From Duganella sp. 1411 (lineage in GTDB: Bacteria; Pseudomonadota; Gammaproteobacteria; Burkholderiales; Burkholderiaceae_D), in NCBI RefSeq assembly GCF_017833525.1, contig NZ_JAFICD010000006.1, forward strand, positions 1-64,000: a stretch of DNA of 64,000 nucleotides, given 5' to 3'. The notes beneath the pieces are model-generated. The model had not been told where the DNA came from. It did no database searches and saw only the letters and a list, made by a program, of their open reading frames with translations. The translations under genes and the position numbers were made by a program. The first letter of the stretch is position 1, and each line of letters begins with the position of its first letter. This document shows, piece by piece, positions 62,615 to 64,000 of the stretch.

Positions 62615-63937
62615 TTATGGACGGATAGTGCGGTAGACAACCGGGTTGGCCGCCGGCGCGCTGTCGCCGATCTGGTAGGCTGCCTGGATCTCGCGCACGG
62701 CCTGCTCGGCCGCTTCCTGCGTACGCGCGTGCACCATCGCCAGCGGCTGGCCCGCTTCGATCTTGTCGCCCAGGCCTGCCAGTGCCGTCAGGCCGACGGC
62801 GAAGTCGATCGGATCGGCGGCGCGGCGACGGCCGCCGCCCAGGCTCACCACCGCCAGGCCGATGCCGCGGCAATCGGTGGTCGACGCGTAACCGGACTTC
62901 AACGACGGCACCGGCACCACGATCGGCGCTTTTTCCAGATGCTTGTCCGGATTTTCCATCAGGTCGGCCGGGCCGCCCAGCGCCACCACCATGCGCGCGA
63001 AGCGCTCGGCGGCGGAACCGTTGTCCAGGCACGCCTGCAGCTTGGCGCGCGCCTCGGTTTCGTTTTGCGCCAGCTTACCCAGCACCAGCATCTCGGCGCA
63101 CAGCGCCATCGTCACCTCATGCAGGCGCGCCGGGCGGGACACGCCGGTCAGGTAATCCATCGCGCCGCGCACTTCCAGCGCGTTGCCGGCGTAGGGCGCC
63201 AGCGATTCGTTCATGTCGGTCAGGATGGCCGAGGTCATCATGCCGGCGCCGTTGCCGACCTTGACGATGCTGTCGGCCAGTTCGACCGACTTGTCGTAGG
63301 TCGGCATGAAGGCGCCGCTACCCGCCTTGACGTCCATGACCAGCGCGTCCAGGCCGGCCGACAGCTTCTTCGACAGGATCGAGCCGGTGATCATCGCCAC
63401 CGATTCCACGGTGGCGGTGACATCGCGCACGCCGTAGAAGATCTTGTCCGACGGCGCCAGCGACGAGGTCTGGCCGATGATGGCCACGCCGACTTCCTTG
63501 ACGACCTTGCGGAACAGGGTGTTGTCCGGCACGGTGGTGTAGCCGGGGATGGAATCGAACTTGTCGAGCGTGCCGCCGGTATGGCCCAGGCCACGGCCGG
63601 AGATCATCGGCACGAAGCCGCCGCAGGCCGCGATCATGGGGCCGAGCAGCAGCGAGACGACATCGCCGACGCCGCCGGTGGAATGTTTGTCGACCACGGG
63701 ACCGGGCAGGTCGAGCGAGCGCCAGTCCAGCACTTCGCCGGAATCGCGCATGGCCAGAGTGAAGGCGACGCGTTCGTCCATGGTCATATCGTTAAAGAAC
63801 ACGGCCATGGCCAGCGCCGCGATCTGGCCTTCGGTCACGCGATTGCTGGTGATGCCGCCGACGAAGAACTGGATCTCTTCGGCGCTAAGTACGCCGCCGT
63901 CACGCTTTTTGCGTATGATCTCTTGAGGTAAAAACAT
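62615..63937 (-). CDS. deoA: Thymidine phosphorylase
   Basis: A 440-residue pyrimidine nucleoside phosphorylase of the DeoA type. FLPQEIIRKKRDGGVLSAEE opens the alpha domain; the phosphate and base sites are in VDKHSTGGVGDVVSLLLGPM, KFDSIPGYTTVPD, ITGSILSKKLSAGLDALVMD and KAGSGAFM. It splits thymidine and deoxyuridine into free base and deoxyribose 1-phosphate. A GCGGAGAATCGC site precedes the ATG. The freed thymine and uracil are substrates of the PreTA operon at 43.5-54.6 kb. Confidence 0.95.
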   Translation of the reverse strand: MFLPQEIIRKKRDGGVLSAEEIQFFVGGITSNRVTEGQIAALAMAVFFNDMTMDERVAFTLAMRDSGEVLDWRSLDLPGPVVDKHSTGGVGDVVSLLLGPMIAACGGFVPMISGRGLGHTGGTLDKFDSIPGYTTVPDNTLFRKVVKEVGVAIIGQTSSLAPSDKIFYGVRDVTATVESVAMITGSILSKKLSAGLDALVMDVKAGSGAFMPTYDKSVELADSIVKVGNGAGMMTSAILTDMNESLAPYAGNALEVRGAMDYLTGVSRPARLHEVTMALCAEMLVLGKLAQNETEARAKLQACLDNGSAAERFARMVVALGGPADLMENPDKHLEKAPIVVPVPSLKSGYASTTDCRGIGLAVVSLGGGRRRAADPIDFAVGLTALAGLGDKIEAGQPLAMVHARTQEAAEQAVREIQAAYQIGDSAPAANPVVYRTIRP

Positions 63938-64000
63938 GCGATTCTCCGCGTTGATTATTGGGTATTAAGAAGGAAGGCGCACACCACGCATGCGCCGTCG
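63938..64000. other. Upstream end of the deoA operon
   Basis: The last 63 bp of the window contain the deoA ribosome site. No further gene end or promoter can be defined because the window stops here. Confidence 0.4.

Overview
The window is about 64 kb of GC-rich bacterial chromosome. The gene content suggests a betaproteobacterium of the Burkholderiales, most likely the Massilia/Duganella group of Oxalobacteraceae. Supporting features are two PEP-CTERM proteins, an RTX tandem-repeat adhesin, an SOS-controlled DNA polymerase II, pqiABC, a CzcE-type metal protein and dispersed palindromic repeats. This assignment is inferred from gene types, not from a marker gene. No rRNA, tRNA, CRISPR array, prophage or intact insertion sequence was seen.

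Layout. 1-3758: 3' part of a giant secreted adhesin with nine exact 291-bp repeats. 3.9-8.4 kb: alpha/beta hydrolase, periplasmic thioredoxin and CcdA-like membrane protein, divergent from an OmpR-type two-component pair. 8.4-11.1 kb: two oxidoreductases followed by a decayed TetR/SDR locus that still carries two copies of its operator. 11.1-13.8 kb: CzcE-like protein and a CusRS/CzcRS-type two-component pair with a cop-box-like site. 13.8-26 kb: mixed accessory genes (GH43 enzyme, AraC/alcohol dehydrogenase pair, two carboxymuconolactone-decarboxylase-family genes, NepI-like exporter, hydrolase, second old-yellow-enzyme gene, PEP-CTERM protein). 26.1-30.1 kb: DNA polymerase II with a LexA box, a PEP mutase/isocitrate lyase-family gene with an apparent ATA start, and a phosphatase-family protein lacking its catalytic histidine. 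30.2-35.9 kb: TetR/amidase pair with two operators, then pqiCBA.

The centre of the window is nucleobase catabolism. 36-41.9 kb is a purine section: urate hydroxylase PuuD, an M20 peptidase, a thioesterase, a divergent LysR regulator, and a fusion of OHCU decarboxylase with allantoate amidohydrolase. 43.5-56.9 kb is a complete reductive pyrimidine pathway on the minus strand, with its regulators on the plus strand. An NCS1 transporter imports the base. PreTA reduces it, dihydropyrimidinase opens the ring, and the M20 amidohydrolase releases beta-alanine. A pyruvate-dependent aminotransferase makes malonate semialdehyde, MmsA turns that into acetyl-CoA, and alanine dehydrogenase regenerates the pyruvate. 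Divergent MocR-type and RutR-like regulators sit at the head.

57-61 kb holds a choice-of-anchor A PEP-CTERM protein and a LytS/LytTR-type two-component operon. At the right end, deoA, cdd and an unusual long deaminase-like protein form an operon that would feed uracil and thymine from nucleosides into the pyrimidine pathway. The deaminase-like protein is the best candidate in the window for an undescribed enzyme.
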